Shown here piece by piece: positions 8,425 through 17,499 of a DNA stretch of 64,000 bases. The notes beneath the pieces were generated by a model. That model saw only the letters and a list, made by a program, of their open reading frames with translations. It did not search any database and had not been told where the DNA came from. Position 1 is the first letter of the stretch; each line of letters begins with the position of its first letter. A program made the position numbers and the translations under genes. This DNA is from VFJQ01 sp044226525 (lineage in GTDB: Bacteria; Verrucomicrobiota; Verrucomicrobiia; Chthoniobacterales; Chthoniobacteraceae), in the NCBI GenBank assembly GCA_044226525.1, contig JBGAGV010000020.1, positions 1 through 64,000 of the forward strand, written 5' to 3'.

Positions 8425-9897
8425 TCAGGAGTTTGGGGCGAGACGGCGGAGGATGAGATAAAGCACGAACGCGATGCCGAAGCCGACGAACCACGCGTAA
8501 TCGTAAAGATGAATCAGGAAGGTCGGCACATGCGCCACATTGATCGCCTTAACGGTCACCAGGAAACCCGGCAGCGCCGGCAGGGCTCCGGCAAGAAGCG
8601 CTACCAGTGCGATGATGCTGAAGCCGCCCACGAAACGATACGGCCCATCCGACCGATATAGCCCCGCCACATCGAGTTTCGTTTTCCGATAAACAAAGTA
8701 GTCAGCTATCATGATTCCGCCGATGGGGCCCAGCAGCGCGCTGTAAGCAATCAACCAGGTAAAGATGTAGCCGTTGGGATCCGCCACCAAAATCCACGGC
8801 CTTAAGAGCAAGCCAACGACGCCCGTGATCAGTCCGCCCATGCGAAACGAAATCCAGCGTGGGGCGAGATGCGCGAAGTCATTCGCCGGGCTGACGACGT
8901 TCGCGGCGATGTTCGTCGCCAGCGTCGCAACGCAGAGTGCGAGCATCGCGATCACCAGCACCGCCGGATTCGTGAACCGCGTGAGCACATCCACGGGATC
9001 CCACAGCGTCTCGCCGTAGATGATCGTCGTCGCCGAGGTCACCGCCACGCCGATGAACGCATACAGCGCCATCGTGAGCGGCAGCCCCAGCGTCTGGCCG
9101 AGAATTTGATCGCGCTGTGAGACAGCATATCGCGAGAAGTCCGGGATATTCAGCGAAAGCGTCGCCCAGAATCCAATCATACCTGTGAGCGCGGGAAAAA
9201 AATACGACCAGAACTGCCCCGCTTTCGCTTGCCCAGGATCGAACGTCGACGGCTGCGAAAGCATCGGGCCGAAGCCGCCCGCCCTGTTGTAAGCCCATGC
9301 GAGCAGCAGCAGTCCCAGCGCGATGAGCAGCGGCGCTTTGATGTTTAGCAGCCAGCGAATGCAATCGATGCCCTTGTAAACGACGAGCATATTGATCGCC
9401 CAGAAGAAGAGGAAACAAGTGAGCTGCGCGCCGTTGATGCCAAGCCAACCGAGCGGCGCCGCGGCCGTCATCGCCGGCACGAAGACGCCGAGGATTTTGT
9501 AAATCGCGCTGCCGCCGATCCATGACTGAATGCCGAACCAACCGCACGCCACCAGCGCGCGCAGCAGCGCCGGAACATTTGCGCCGAGCGTGCCGAACGA
9601 CGCGCGGCAGAACACCGGAAACGGAATGCCATAGGCCGTGCCAGCGTGCGCGTTGAGAATCATCGGGATGACGACGATCACATTGCCGAGAAAGATCGTG
9701 AGAATCGCCTGCCACCAATTCATCCCGCCGCCGATGAGCGACGAGGCGAGCATATACGTCGGAATACAAGCCGACATCGAAATCCACAACGCCGCAAAGC
9801 TGCCAAGCCGCCAGTTGCGCTTTTCCGGGGGCACCGGGGCCAGATCGGGATTGATTAAACGATCTCCGACCGTGGCAGCGTGACTCGCATCTGTCAT
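8425..9897 (-). CDS. NCS1-family nucleobase/hydantoin permease
   Basis: A 490-residue polytopic membrane protein with about 12 hydrophobic segments. The N-terminal region (NPDLAPVPPEKRNW, then WISMSACIPTYMLASSL) and the GIQSWIGG motif match the NCS1 (Mhp1/uracil/allantoin) family; in Mhp1 the Trp and Gln around this motif contact the ligand ring. It would import uracil, thymine, dihydropyrimidines or hydantoins with Na+ or H+. It starts 83 bp from the divergent prpB, so the two transcription units probably share a control region at 9898-9980, and it precedes the aminotransferase gene by 4 nt. Confidence 0.9.
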   Translation of the reverse strand: MTDASHAATVGDRLINPDLAPVPPEKRNWRLGSFAALWISMSACIPTYMLASSLIGGGMNWWQAILTIFLGNVIVVIPMILNAHAGTAYGIPFPVFCRASFGTLGANVPALLRALVACGWFGIQSWIGGSAIYKILGVFVPAMTAAAPLGWLGINGAQLTCFLFFWAINMLVVYKGIDCIRWLLNIKAPLLIALGLLLLAWAYNRAGGFGPMLSQPSTFDPGQAKAGQFWSYFFPALTGMIGFWATLSLNIPDFSRYAVSQRDQILGQTLGLPLTMALYAFIGVAVTSATTIIYGETLWDPVDVLTRFTNPAVLVIAMLALCVATLATNIAANVVSPANDFAHLAPRWISFRMGGLITGVVGLLLRPWILVADPNGYIFTWLIAYSALLGPIGGIMIADYFVYRKTKLDVAGLYRSDGPYRFVGGFSIIALVALLAGALPALPGFLVTVKAINVAHVPTFLIHLYDYAWFVGFGIAFVLYLILRRLAPNS

Positions 9898-9980
9898 CGC
9901 CCGTGCCTAAAGCAGCAATCGAGCGCTGCTGCAAGCCGCGATGCTTGACGGAACGAAGGGTAAACGAAAGTCTCGCGGTC

Positions 9981-10853
9981 ATGTCTGCCACGACGCTTTC
10001 GCCCGGCGCGCGCTTTCGCGCGGCGCTCGCGGAGGAACGTCCCTTGCAGATTCCCGGGGCCATCAATGCCTACTGCGCGATGCTCGCCGAACGGGCAGGA
10101 TTTCGAGCCCTGTATCTCTCGGGAGCAGGCGTGGCTAATGCCTCGCGGGGCTGGCCGGACCTCGGCTTCACCACGTTGGATGACGTGTTAACAGACGTGC
10201 GCCGCATCGTTGCGGCGACAAAACTGCCTCTGCTCGTCGATGCCGACACGGGTTGGAGCAACGCGACCCAGACGGTGCGAGCGATGATCGATGCTGGAGC
10301 CGGAGCGATTCATCTCGAGGACCAGGTAGAAGCAAAACGTTGCGGCCACCGGCCCGGCAAGCGACTCGTGCCGGTGGAGGAAATGGTCGGACGCATCCAG
10401 TCGGCCGTTAGCGGAAAGACCGATCCCGCTTTCGTCGTGATGGCCCGCACTGATGCACTGGCGGTAGAAGGGCTCGATGCCGCCATCAACCGTGCGTGCC
10501 ACTATCGTGATGCCGGCGCAGACATGATTTTCGCCGAGGCGTGCACGGAGCTGGCACACTACACGGCATTCGTGCAGGCGGTCGGCGTGCCGGTGCTGGC
10601 AAACATCACCGAATTTGGCAAGACACCGCTCTTCACGATCGGGCAGTTGCGCGACGCCGGCATCGCGCTGGTGCTGTATCCTCTCTCCGTTTTCCGCGCG
10701 ATGAATGCCGTGGCTGTGGCCACGTATGGCACCATTCGCAACGAAGGCACGCAGCGTTCGATGCTCGACCGGATGCAAACGCGCGAAGAACTCTACGACA
10801 TCCTTCACTACCACGCGGCCGAACAACAAATCGACCACCTCTCCCTACCATGA
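9981..10853 (+). CDS. prpB: 2-methylisocitrate lyase
   Basis: A 290-residue member of the isocitrate lyase/PEP mutase family. The start at 9981 (MSATTLSPG) is chosen because an in-frame ATG at 9903 adds 26 residues with no family resemblance. The signature AKRCGH at 118-123 carries the catalytic Cys121. DADTGW (around 88-92) and EDQVEAK bind the metal. It cleaves 2-methylisocitrate to pyruvate and succinate. It is the first gene of a tightly packed prpBCD operon: its TGA overlaps the prpC ATG in an ATGA arrangement. Confidence 0.94.
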   Translation: MSATTLSPGARFRAALAEERPLQIPGAINAYCAMLAERAGFRALYLSGAGVANASRGWPDLGFTTLDDVLTDVRRIVAATKLPLLVDADTGWSNATQTVRAMIDAGAGAIHLEDQVEAKRCGHRPGKRLVPVEEMVGRIQSAVSGKTDPAFVVMARTDALAVEGLDAAINRACHYRDAGADMIFAEACTELAHYTAFVQAVGVPVLANITEFGKTPLFTIGQLRDAGIALVLYPLSVFRAMNAVAVATYGTIRNEGTQRSMLDRMQTREELYDILHYHAAEQQIDHLSLP

Positions 10854-11974
10854 GCGAAGCCAAAAAGAAAATCGCCCTGTCCGGCGTTGTCGCCGGCGAA
10901 ACTGCCATTTGCACCGTCGGCAAGGAAGGCGTGGGCCTGACTTACCGCGGTTACACCATCGAAGACCTCGCCGCCCACGCGACCTACGAAGAAACCGCGT
11001 GGCTCGTGCTACATGGGGAATTGCCTACGCGCACCCAGCTCGATGAATTCGAGCGCCGGCTTGCGATTCAGCGTGGACTGCCGTCGGTCCTGCGCCAAGC
11101 TCTTGAACTGGTGCCGCGCGATGCACATCCCATGGACGTCCTGCGCACCGGCTGCTCGGTGCTCGGCACGATCGAACAGGAAGGGGCGGCACGCAGCGGG
11201 ATGGCGATTGCCGAGCGGCTGATGGCTTCGTTTCCGTCGATGCTGCTCTACTGGCATCACTTTCATCATGGCGGGGAACGGATCGATACGGAAACGAACG
11301 AACCAAGCGTCGCTGCGCATTTTCTGCAGCTTCTGCACGGATGTTCTCCTTCGCCGGAGCAGGCCCGCGCGATGGATGTATCGCTCATTCTTTACACCGA
11401 GCATGAATTCAATGCTTCGACCTTTACCTGCCGCGTCGTGGCGGGCACCGGATCGGATTTCTATTCCGCGGTGTGCGCAGGCATTGGCGCGCTGCGCGGC
11501 CCGTTGCATGGCGGAGCGAACGAAGCAGCCATGGAGGTCATCGAGCAATTTACGAACGCTGACGCAGCGGAAGCGGCAACGATGGAGAGGCTCGCACAAA
11601 AGCAGACGGTGATGGGCTTCGGGCATCCGGTCTATCGCATCTGCGATCCACGCTCCGACATCATCAAATCGTGGTCGAAGAAACTTTCCGCTGGCCACCC
11701 GGAGGGTTATCTCTATTCGGTTTCGGAACGCATCGAGGCGGTGATGAAGCGAGAGAAAAACCTCTTCCCGAATCTCGATTTCTTCAGCGCCTCGGCCTAC
11801 CACTTCCTCGGCGTCCCGACGGCGATGTTTACGCCGATTTTCGTCTTCGCCCGCATCGCTGGCTGGGCCGCGCATATTCTGGAGCAACGCGTGAATCGAA
11901 AGCTGATCCGTCCCACGGCCGAATACACCGGCCCTGCACAGCGCGCCTTCATGCCCATGGAGGCGCGGCGATGA
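10850..11974 (+). CDS. prpC: 2-methylcitrate synthase
   Basis: A 374-residue citrate-synthase-fold enzyme starting at ATG 10850, overlapping the prpB stop. Visible motifs are LHGGANEAAM (catalytic His), GFGHPVYR, and LDFFSASAYHFLGVPT. The Asp and the SASAYHxxG stretch are typical of 2-methylcitrate synthases. It condenses propionyl-CoA with oxaloacetate; PrpC enzymes usually also use acetyl-CoA weakly. Its placement between prpB and prpD leaves little doubt. The family length (about 370-390) is respected, and its TGA overlaps the prpD start. Confidence 0.95.
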   Translation: MSEAKKKIALSGVVAGETAICTVGKEGVGLTYRGYTIEDLAAHATYEETAWLVLHGELPTRTQLDEFERRLAIQRGLPSVLRQALELVPRDAHPMDVLRTGCSVLGTIEQEGAARSGMAIAERLMASFPSMLLYWHHFHHGGERIDTETNEPSVAAHFLQLLHGCSPSPEQARAMDVSLILYTEHEFNASTFTCRVVAGTGSDFYSAVCAGIGALRGPLHGGANEAAMEVIEQFTNADAAEAATMERLAQKQTVMGFGHPVYRICDPRSDIIKSWSKKLSAGHPEGYLYSVSERIEAVMKREKNLFPNLDFFSASAYHFLGVPTAMFTPIFVFARIAGWAAHILEQRVNRKLIRPTAEYTGPAQRAFMPMEARR

Positions 11975-13401
11975 GCGCGACCATCAGCGCCGTTCGTCCA
12001 CCGCCCGATGCGCTCCTTGGCGAACTGGCGGATTACGCGCTGGAAGCGTCCATCCACAGCGATGAGGCCTACGACACCGCACGCTATTGCCTCATGGACT
12101 CGCTTGGTTGCGGCATCCTCGCGCTGAACTATCCCGCGTGCACCAAACTACTCGGGCCGATCGTTCCCGGCCTCGCGATGGAGAATGGAGCACGCGTGCC
12201 CGGCACCGGCTACGTGCTCGATCCAGTCGGCGCAGCGTTCAATATCGGGTGCCTTATTCGCTGGCTCGATTTCAACGACACCTGGCTCGCCGCCGAATGG
12301 GGTCACCCCTCCGACAACCTCGGCGCCATCCTCGCCGTGGCCGATTACCTCAGCCGTAACGGCTCGCCGATCACGATGCACGATGTCTTCACCGCGATGA
12401 TCAAGGCGCACGAAATCCAAGGAGTGCTCGCGCTGGAAAATTCGTTCAACCGCGTCGGGCTCGATCATGTGCTGCTCGTGCGCATCGCTTCAACTGCTGT
12501 CGCGACGGTGCTCCTCGGCGGCAATCGCGAGCAGGTGATCAACGCGATCTCGAACGCCTTTCTCGATGGCGGCGCACTGCGGACCTACCGCCACGCGCCC
12601 AACACCGGCTCGCGCAAATCATGGGCGGCTGGCGACGCCACGGCCCGCGCGGTGTGGCACGCCTTCATCGCCCTGCGTGGCGAGATGGGATATCCTGGCG
12701 CGCTCTCCACGCCGACGTGGGGCTTTTGCGACGTGCTTTTCCGCGGAAAGCCGATCAAACTCGCCCGTCCGTTGGGCAGCTACGTGATGGAGCACGTGCT
12801 TTACAAGATATCCTTCCCCGCCGAGTTCCACGCGCAAACAGCCGTGGAAGCGGCCATTGCACTGCATCCACAGATTCGCGAGCGTCTCGCGGACATTGCG
12901 CGCGTCGAGCTCACGACGCATGAATCCGCCATGCGGATCATCCACAAGACCGGGCCGCTCGCGAATCCCGCCGACCGCGATCATTGCCTCGAATATATGA
13001 CGGCCATCGGCCTGATTTTCGGCACTCTGACAGCCGATCACTACGAGGATCAAATCGCCGCTGATCCACGCATCGATACCCTGCGCTCAAAGATGACTGC
13101 ACAGGAAGATCCACGCTACAGCCGCGACTACCTTGACCCCGACAAGCGTTCCATCGCCAACGCCGTGCAGGTCTTCTTCACCGATGGCACCAGCACACCA
13201 CGCATCGAAGTCGAATACCCCATCGGCCACCGCCGACGGCGCGCCGAAGGTATCCCGGTGCTGGTAGAGAAGTTTAAGACGAACCTCGCCACGCAATTTG
13301 AACCGAATCGGGTGTCGCAGATCCATGAACTCTGCGCCAATGCAACTCGGCTCGCGAACATGACCGTCGATGAGTTTATGACGACGCTCACGAAGAGCTG
13401 A
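11971..13401 (+). CDS. prpD: 2-methylcitrate dehydratase
   Basis: A 476-residue MmgE/PrpD-family protein starting at ATG 11971 inside the prpC stop (ATGA). It shows the PrpD pattern YCLMDSLGCGILAL near the N-terminus, WLDFNDTWLAAEWGHPSDN (the substrate-site region) and GYPGALSTPTWGF. It dehydrates 2-methylcitrate to 2-methyl-cis-aconitate. PrpD-type cycles need an ordinary aconitase for rehydration, and no acnD, prpF or aconitase gene is in the window. Its stop lies only 5 bp from the stop of the convergent dihydropyrimidinase gene, so there is no room for separate terminators. Confidence 0.94.
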   Translation: MSATISAVRPPPDALLGELADYALEASIHSDEAYDTARYCLMDSLGCGILALNYPACTKLLGPIVPGLAMENGARVPGTGYVLDPVGAAFNIGCLIRWLDFNDTWLAAEWGHPSDNLGAILAVADYLSRNGSPITMHDVFTAMIKAHEIQGVLALENSFNRVGLDHVLLVRIASTAVATVLLGGNREQVINAISNAFLDGGALRTYRHAPNTGSRKSWAAGDATARAVWHAFIALRGEMGYPGALSTPTWGFCDVLFRGKPIKLARPLGSYVMEHVLYKISFPAEFHAQTAVEAAIALHPQIRERLADIARVELTTHESAMRIIHKTGPLANPADRDHCLEYMTAIGLIFGTLTADHYEDQIAADPRIDTLRSKMTAQEDPRYSRDYLDPDKRSIANAVQVFFTDGTSTPRIEVEYPIGHRRRRAEGIPVLVEKFKTNLATQFEPNRVSQIHELCANATRLANMTVDEFMTTLTKS

Positions 13402-13406
13402 CGTCC

Positions 13407-14786
13407 TTAGTGCGTTGTCGGGCGTTTGAGAAATTGCCCCCGTCCGATGGTGCCGACGAATTTACCATCCCTCACCGCGACTTCGCCGCGGACCGTCACG
13501 ACGCTCGGGCGGCCTTCGATTTCCCAGCCTTCGAAGGCGTTGTAATCGAGGTTTTGCGTCTGGGTCTTCACCGATAGTTTGCCGCGATAATCCGGATCGT
13601 AGATGACGAGATCGGCATCGCTGCCGACGGCGATGGTGCCTTTGCGCGGGAACAGGCCGAAGAGTTTCGCGCTGTTCGTGCTCGCGGCGGTAACAAATGT
13701 TTGCAGATCCAGCCGGCCACGCTTTACGCCGTGGGTGTAGAGCAGATTCACGCGGTCTTCGATGGCGGGGATGCCGTTCGGGATCTTGGTGAAATCGTCA
13801 CGCCCCATCGGTTTCTGCGCGCCAAAATCGAACGGAGCGTGATCCGTCGCCACGGTGCTGACGAGGCCGCTGGCCAGCGCGTTCCACATTACGTCCTGAT
13901 TGCGTGCGTCGCGCAGGGGTGGGGACATCACATATTTTGCGCCCTCGAAGTTCGGGCGCTCGGCGTAAGTCTTATCAAGGAGAAGATACTGGATGAGCGT
14001 TTCCACCCACACGTTCACACCGCGCTGGCGGGCAGCAATGGCAGCGTCGAGCGCTTCGACGCAACTCGTGTGGACGCAGTAAACGTGAGCACCGGTGAGT
14101 TCTGCAAAGGTGCAGAGATGGTGCACACCCTCGGCCTCCACCCGCGGGGGGCGGCTTTCGTGATGCCCCTCGGGACCGGTTACGCCGGCCGCGAGCAACT
14201 CCTTCGCCCGCGCAGCGATAAGCGTTTCGTTTTCGCAATGCGCCGTGACGATGACGCCGAGTTCCTTGGCAAGCTTGAGCGTGCGGTATAGTTCCACGTC
14301 ATCGACTCCGAAGGCGCCTTTGTAAGCGAGGAAGACTTTGAACGAGCTGATGCCGCGCGAGACAATTTCGCGGAGCTGTGGCTCCGTGGCGTCGTCGAAT
14401 TTGGTGACGCCCATGTGGAACGTGAAATCGCACGCTGATTTTCCGACTGCCTGGGACATCCAAAGCTCGAAACCGGCGAGTGCTTCGTCCGCGCGCGACG
14501 GGCAGCACATCTCGATGAGCGTGGTCGTGCCGCCGACGAGCGCCGCCTTGCTGCCGGTTTCGTAGTTGTCCTTCGAATACGTGCCCATGAAAGGCAGGTA
14601 GATATGCACGTGCGGATCGATGAACCCGGGGAAGACGAGCTTGCCGGTGGCGTCGATGATCTCTGTTCCTGGCGGCGCGTCGAGCCCGCGCCCGAGGCGC
14701 GTGATCGTTTCGCCTTCGCAGAAGACGTCGCCGATGAAATCGCTGTCGGCCGTGACGATGCGACCGTTCTTGATGAGCAGAGGCAT
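13407..14786 (-). CDS. Dihydropyrimidinase (cyclic amidohydrolase)
   Basis: A 459-residue amidohydrolase-superfamily enzyme with the full two-metal site: His59 and His61 (DPHVH), Lys150 (SFKVFLAYKG, the carboxylated lysine), His183 (TAHCEN), His239 (CVHTS) and Asp315 (ATDHAPF). The N-terminal 'LLIKNGRIVTADSDFIGDV' strand and the C-terminal NLDYNAFEGWEIEGRP are characteristic of D-hydantoinases/dihydropyrimidinases. It opens dihydrouracil or dihydrothymine to N-carbamoyl-beta-alanine or N-carbamoyl-3-aminoisobutyrate. It is third in a preA-mmsA-dihydropyrimidinase run on the minus strand, 2 nt after mmsA. Confidence 0.95.
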   Translation of the reverse strand: MPLLIKNGRIVTADSDFIGDVFCEGETITRLGRGLDAPPGTEIIDATGKLVFPGFIDPHVHIYLPFMGTYSKDNYETGSKAALVGGTTTLIEMCCPSRADEALAGFELWMSQAVGKSACDFTFHMGVTKFDDATEPQLREIVSRGISSFKVFLAYKGAFGVDDVELYRTLKLAKELGVIVTAHCENETLIAARAKELLAAGVTGPEGHHESRPPRVEAEGVHHLCTFAELTGAHVYCVHTSCVEALDAAIAARQRGVNVWVETLIQYLLLDKTYAERPNFEGAKYVMSPPLRDARNQDVMWNALASGLVSTVATDHAPFDFGAQKPMGRDDFTKIPNGIPAIEDRVNLLYTHGVKRGRLDLQTFVTAASTNSAKLFGLFPRKGTIAVGSDADLVIYDPDYRGKLSVKTQTQNLDYNAFEGWEIEGRPSVVTVRGEVAVRDGKFVGTIGRGQFLKRPTTH

Positions 14787-14788
14787 GG

Positions 14789-16276
14789 CTATTTCTTCCA
14801 GACGTCGCCCACACCCTCGCCAAACCAGCGCGTGCTGACGACTTTTTGCTGCGTGTAGAATTGCACGGCCTCGCGGCCCTGAATGTGCAGGTCGCCGAAG
14901 AAACTCTCGTCCCAGCCGGTAAAAGGGAACATGGCCATCGTGGCGGGCACGCCGACGTTGATGCCGACCATGCCAGCCTTGACGCGATGTTTGAATTCGC
15001 GGGCGGCCTTGCCGGAGTTCGTGAAGATGGCCGCACCGTTTCCGTAAGAAGAGCGATTTGCCATCTCTATGGCGGTCTCGAGGTCGTCCATGCGCATGAC
15101 GTTGAGCACAGGGCCGAAAACTTCTTCGCGTGCGATGGTCATGTCGGGCCGGACATCATCGACAATCGTCGCGCCGACGTAATAGCCGCCCGGAGCTTCC
15201 GAGACGTTCACGCCGCGGCCATCGGCGATGACCTTGGCTCCTTCGCTCTCGCCGCTGGCGACGAGACTTAGCACACGATCGCGATGCGGCGCAGTAATGA
15301 CCGGCCCCATGTCCGGTTGCGCGGGGCGATCGGTCGGGCCGACTTTGATGGCACGAGCGGCTTCAACAAGCGAAGGCAGCAGACGCTCGGCAGCCGCGCC
15401 GACGGTGAGCGCGGTCGAGCCGGCCATGCAGCGTTCACCGGCGCAACCGAAAGCGGCCTGGGAGAGGCTCTCGACCGTGCGGGGCACGTCGGCGTCGGGC
15501 ATCACGACGATGTAATTTTTCGCGCCGCCATTCGCCTGCACGCGTTTTCCGTTGCGCGTGCCGGTCTCGTAAATGTAGCGGGCGATGGGTGTGGAGCCGA
15601 CGAAGGAAATCGCCTTCACCTTCGGATGGGTGAGCAGAGCATCGACGCACTCGCGTCCGCCATGCACCACGTTCAGCACGCCGGACGGCGCACCCGCCTG
15701 GACAAATAATTCGGCCAGCAATACCGCGGTGAGCGGCACTTTTTCGCTCGGTTTGAGCACGAAGGTATTTCCACACACGATCGCGAGCGGGAACATCCAG
15801 AGCGGGACCATCGCCGGGAAATTAAACGGCGTGATGCCCGCACAGACGCCCAGCGGCTGGAGCATCGTCTCGCAGTCCACGCCGCGCGCGATGTTTTCCA
15901 GCGTGTCGCCGAAAAGCAGCGACGGCGCACCGCAAGCGTATTCGATGTTTTCGAGGCCGCGATAGATGCTTCCGCGCGCCTCGGCGAGTGTCTTCCCATG
16001 CTCGCGGGAAACGCATTGGCAGAGCTTATCGAAGTTCGCCTCGACGATCTGGCGATACCGAAACATGACACGCGCACGCTCCACCACAGGCGTATCGCGC
16101 CACGCCGGAAAAGCCGCCGCTGCCGCTTGCACGGCCGCGTCGATTTCCGCCGAGCCGCCGGCCGGGCACTCAGCGATGACTTCGCCGGTGGAAGGATTGA
16201 AGACCGGAGTGCCGCCCGTGACCGAGCGCCACTCCCCGCCGATGAACTGGGGGCAGGCGATCATGGTATTACCCAC
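14789..16276 (-). CDS. mmsA: CoA-acylating methylmalonate-semialdehyde dehydrogenase
   Basis: A 495-residue ALDH-superfamily protein. The catalytic Cys283 lies in GCAGERCMA, the MMSDH version of the motif. The usual general-base Glu of ALDHs (ELGGK) is replaced by QANGGAKN near 248-253, a known hallmark of the CoA-dependent MMSDH branch. It oxidises methylmalonate semialdehyde to propionyl-CoA + CO2, or malonate semialdehyde to acetyl-CoA + CO2. The start at 16276 overlaps the preA stop by 8 bp; an alternative Met at 16264 would avoid the overlap. In this locus it links pyrimidine breakdown to prpBCD. Confidence 0.93.
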   Translation of the reverse strand: MGNTMIACPQFIGGEWRSVTGGTPVFNPSTGEVIAECPAGGSAEIDAAVQAAAAAFPAWRDTPVVERARVMFRYRQIVEANFDKLCQCVSREHGKTLAEARGSIYRGLENIEYACGAPSLLFGDTLENIARGVDCETMLQPLGVCAGITPFNFPAMVPLWMFPLAIVCGNTFVLKPSEKVPLTAVLLAELFVQAGAPSGVLNVVHGGRECVDALLTHPKVKAISFVGSTPIARYIYETGTRNGKRVQANGGAKNYIVVMPDADVPRTVESLSQAAFGCAGERCMAGSTALTVGAAAERLLPSLVEAARAIKVGPTDRPAQPDMGPVITAPHRDRVLSLVASGESEGAKVIADGRGVNVSEAPGGYYVGATIVDDVRPDMTIAREEVFGPVLNVMRMDDLETAIEMANRSSYGNGAAIFTNSGKAAREFKHRVKAGMVGINVGVPATMAMFPFTGWDESFFGDLHIQGREAVQFYTQQKVVSTRWFGEGVGDVWKK

Positions 16277-17405
16277 GCGAGAGGGCGTCGCTTTGCTTCA
16301 CAAAATCGTCGCCGCTCCATTCACCGTCAGCGGCAACCATCTTTTTTGCGGGGGCGGCAGCAGCCGCTTTCTGCGCAGCTTTGCGCTCGGTCTGCCGCTT
16401 CACGAGATCGGCATGGGTGGTGAAGTAGTCGAGGGATTTTCCTTTGAAATCGGCCAGCGTCTCGAACTTATGCTTGTCCATGAAGGCGAGCAGTTCGTCG
16501 CACATGGGCTTCACATGCTCGTAGCCAAATTTCATGACGCCCGTGCAGACTTGCACGGTGTCGCCGCCGAGCAGGATGAACTCCGCGGCATCGTTGCCAG
16601 TCTCGACACCCCCGATGGCGGAGAGCGAACGACCCGGAAATTCCTTGCGGATGACCTGTGCGATTTCCATGACCATACGGAGCGCGATCGGCTTCACCGC
16701 ACGGCTCGAATAACCGCCCGGCGTAGTGTAGCCCTCGACATTCGGCTCGGGGCGCAACGTGTCGAGATCGATGCCCATCACGCTGCGGATCGTATTGATC
16801 GCGCTCACGCCCTGGCAGCCGGCGCGAAACGCCGCGCGGGCCGGATCTTCGATGTGGGTCACGTTTGGCGTGAGCTTCGCCCACACCGGTTTTTTGGCCG
16901 CACTCATCACCCAGGAGCATACTTCCCCGAGAATCTCGGGATTTTCACCCATGGCCGCGCCCATCTTGCGCTCGGGCAAGCCGTGCGGGCAGGAAAAATT
17001 CAGCTCGAACGCATCGACGCCGACGCCTTGGCAACGCTCCACGATCTCGATCCACGCGTCCTTGTCGAACTCTTCCATGATGGACGCGATGAGCACGCCG
17101 TCGGGGAACTGGTCCTTGCACTTCTTGAATTCATCGAGCCAGATCTCGAAGCGCCGGTCGCTGATCAGCTCGATGTTTTCCCAGCCGATGACCTCGCTGC
17201 GATCGTCCGAGTAAAGCTTCGCGTAACGCGGCGTAACGTTGACGACCTTCGAGGCATCGAGCGAAATCGTCTTGGCGATCACCGCTCCCCAGCCCTCCTT
17301 GAATGCCCGCGTGATCACATTGAGGTTCGTCCCCGGAGGACCTGAGCCGATGACGAAAGGGTTCGGTAGTTTCAGTCCATCTACGGTGGTAGCGAGCGTA
17401 GGCAT
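16269..17405 (-). CDS. preA: Dihydropyrimidine dehydrogenase, PreA-type FMN subunit lacking the 4Fe-4S tail
   Basis: A 378-residue dihydroorotate-dehydrogenase-fold protein that matches the FMN/pyrimidine half of dihydropyrimidine dehydrogenase. It shows SGPPGTN near the N-terminus, FELNFSCPHGLPERKMG with Asn136, Ser138 and Cys139 aligned to the substrate Asn/Ser and catalytic Cys of DPD, and AKLTPNVTHIEDPA. E. coli PreA is about 411 residues and ends in a two-cluster ferredoxin domain. Here the last 40 residues are Ala/Lys-rich (AAQKAAAAAPAKK) with no CxxCxxC motif. No PreT-type flavoprotein gene is in the window, so the electron donor is unknown. It heads the preA-mmsA-dihydropyrimidinase run. 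Confidence 0.85.
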   Translation of the reverse strand: MPTLATTVDGLKLPNPFVIGSGPPGTNLNVITRAFKEGWGAVIAKTISLDASKVVNVTPRYAKLYSDDRSEVIGWENIELISDRRFEIWLDEFKKCKDQFPDGVLIASIMEEFDKDAWIEIVERCQGVGVDAFELNFSCPHGLPERKMGAAMGENPEILGEVCSWVMSAAKKPVWAKLTPNVTHIEDPARAAFRAGCQGVSAINTIRSVMGIDLDTLRPEPNVEGYTTPGGYSSRAVKPIALRMVMEIAQVIRKEFPGRSLSAIGGVETGNDAAEFILLGGDTVQVCTGVMKFGYEHVKPMCDELLAFMDKHKFETLADFKGKSLDYFTTHADLVKRQTERKAAQKAAAAAPAKKMVAADGEWSGDDFVKQSDALSRG

Positions 17406-17499
17406 GGACGGCCCCCTTAACGCATTTGCAAGTTTGCGCCAATCTTTATCCGCAGGAAGGCGCTGTTTGTTCCGAACGTGCTACTTCACGGTCGGCTGA

